The notes under the pieces were generated by a model. The model saw only the letters and a program-made list of their open reading frames with translations. It had not been told where the DNA came from and did not search any database. Positions 62,341-64,000 of a stretch of DNA of 64,000 bases are shown here, piece after piece. How positions within the stretch are numbered: the first letter of the stretch is position 1; each line of letters opens with the position of its first letter. This DNA comes from Viola odorata (Eukaryota; Streptophyta; Magnoliopsida; Malpighiales; Violaceae), in NCBI GenBank assembly GCA_963691705.1, contig OY829545.1, positions 14,521,569-14,585,568 of the forward strand. Reading direction: 5' to 3'. Position numbers and translations under genes: made by a program.

Positions 62341-63594
62341 GCTTGTTTCTCCGCCTCCAAAATATGAAAATAAAATAAAAAGGACAGACGATAAAAAACA
62401 GATAAAAACAGACGGTGAATCGGATAATAGTATGGTGGTTGTAAAAATTGTACGGGAGTAGCCGTAAATCGCAAATTATATTTATTGATTCAATCAGGAG
62501 TACATATTAAATGATAAATACATGTTGGATAACAAATAAAATTTACCAAAGCAACACTACAAATGATGCAAATGTACAACTATAAACGATATATAAAACA
62601 CGACTACAAACCATATATAAAGTACGACTAATAATAACATACAAAAGTATAATAGACACCAATAAACTTGTAAAATGATTCTTGTGATACCTTATGAGAA
62701 GAGAACAATTTCAATCCGAATAGTAATTAATCCACCTAAGGAATTTCCAATATGTTTCTTTATTTTCTCGATTAGAGTATGATTTGTCGGATTATAATAT
62801 ATAAAAAACATAAACCATTCATAACCAAAAAGAGGAGAATAAATAGCGATGGTTGAAAGTTACTCTCATGGATTACACACAAAAAACTCTTACAAAGCTT
62901 GTTTGTTACCTACAACTATAAACGAAAAGGGGTTGCTATAAGGGGTGTCAATGTTGAGAGGATTCAGAAAAAATATTTTGAGAGAAGTTGAGAGTTGCTA
63001 AAATCTAATATATGTTACTACATCTCAAAATTTTCAAATATATATTAATTTAATTAATTTATAATTAAAATATAATGCGGTAGTACTTAAATTTATTCAA
63101 TTAGTAAATTAAATTATTATTAATATAAACCGAGTTGTAATTCATTTTGCCATGTAAATACATTTGTTAGAATATAAATTATTCATTATCTTATATTTTA
63201 ATTTTTTATTAATAATATAAAATTTTATTTGATCTATAACTTCTTTGTATTCATATTTTCTTAGTAGAAGTATTTTGATATTTTTTGTTTGCATTAATTA
63301 TTTATATGTATACTATATTGTATAAAATTAAAAATATATTATATTATAGCCTAGAATTTTCCAATTCGTACGTTTTTAAAATCCTGATTGGACCTTAAAA
63401 CCTCGAACCTTCAACCTCATAGTTCTAATCTCGGTCAAGTTCTCACGACCTTAGATAATAATGAATATTTGTACCAATAATATTCATTAACTATTCATTT
63501 ATGATATCTATTTATAAATAGTCCATATATGAATATTGATTATCTGCATTATTTATTATGAGCATATATTTATTATATTCACAACTAAAATATA
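62341..63594. other. AT-rich spacer
   Basis: No gene recognised. Direct short repeats such as CGACTAYAAACYATATATAAA occur near 62580-62620. Confidence 0.45.
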
Positions 63595-63636
63595 CTCCCT
63601 CGTCTCATATTATATGTCTTTTTATGAGACGGAGGG
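63595..63636. mobile_element. minimal Stowaway hairpin (42 bp)
   Basis: CTCCCTCGTCTCATA is followed after a short AT loop by TATGAGACGGAGGG, with TA on each side. This is little more than two Stowaway termini, an extreme internal-deletion derivative or excision remnant. Confidence 0.7.
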
Positions 63637-63801
63637 TATAATATACAGTCTTATAATATATTAATTAATAATATATTTTTATATTTTTATTTTGTTAGCA
63701 AATTAAAAAGTAAAACTTTGACCAAGAAATAAAAATAAAAAATCAATCCTTGTAAATAAGGGTAAGCAAATAATAATTTATTTATTGGATGACATGCTGC
63801 G

Positions 63802-63846
63802 AAGTTTAAGCCCAAGTTTGAGCCCAAGTTTAAGCCCAAGTTTGGC
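63802..63846. repeat. 12-bp minisatellite (AGTTTAAGCCCA units)
   Basis: Four tandem units alternate AGTTTAAGCCCA and AGTTTGAGCCCA and end AGTTTGGCC. In the plus frame they read Ser-Leu-Ser-Pro repeats. The surrounding frame (to 63991) has no recognised domain. A gene beyond the window edge could begin here, but nothing decides this. Confidence 0.65.
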
Positions 63847-64000
63847 CTCCTTACAAACCCAAAAAAGAAACAACAGAGGAACCCAATCTACTGAGACAAA
63901 AATGATCTCCTTCTGTTTAAAAAAAAGAGGCTCTTTCTATTTTGCAACATTTCCCTTCTTTCTGATTTTTTTTTCCAGGTCATTTGTTTAGGAAAAATGT

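Noticed and set aside
63785..63991. Ser-Pro repeat frame as a protein-coding gene
   Set aside because: The repeat comes from a 12-bp minisatellite and no domain follows before the stop.

Overview
This is a nuclear chromosome segment from a flowering plant, probably a eudicot. It is AT-rich. Most genes are split by short GT-AG introns, and the gene set is plant-specific: a BOR1-type boron transporter, NIMIN proteins, a plant GSK3/shaggy kinase, a GH28 polygalacturonase and PMEI-like proteins. Genes make up a minor part; the rest is spacer filled with transposon remains. The species cannot be fixed from the sequence.

Layout. 1-9.3 kb: an intact tRNA-Phe(GAA), a decayed GDSL-lipase pseudogene, then spacer with fold-back elements, tandem duplications and an LTR-like relic. 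9.3-13.2 kb: a complete Mutator-type element that has captured a DUF538 gene fragment (a Pack-MULE, with 9-bp target duplication), and a solo Ty1/copia LTR (5-bp target duplication). 13.6-17.1 kb: a 12-exon BOR1 gene whose leader carries an AUG-stop mini-ORF and two further uORFs. 18.4-36.2 kb: three intronless NIMIN-like genes (regulators of NPR1 in salicylic acid signalling), all on the minus strand, separated by Stowaway/mariner-type elements. One of these spans about 5.3 kb and holds a mariner transposase pseudogene and a repeat-rich acidic ORF. 37.7-38.8 kb: a second, shorter element carrying a related ORF start.

40.8-62.2 kb is the gene-dense part: polygalacturonase (-), group-I GSK3/shaggy kinase (-), a double PMEI-domain secreted protein (-), a PP2C phosphatase (+) with ABRE-like promoter motifs, and two tandem copies of a probably plastid-targeted SRPBCC/polyketide-cyclase-like gene (-). 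All exon chains given here keep the reading frame across every junction.

Functionally the window is a mix. The only local gene family groups are the NIMIN trio (salicylate/NPR1 defence output) and the cyclase pair. The kinase, phosphatase, boron transporter and cell-wall genes appear to be chance neighbours. Start codons were chosen as ATG by inspection of the bases. No database search was possible, so family names rest on recognised motifs.
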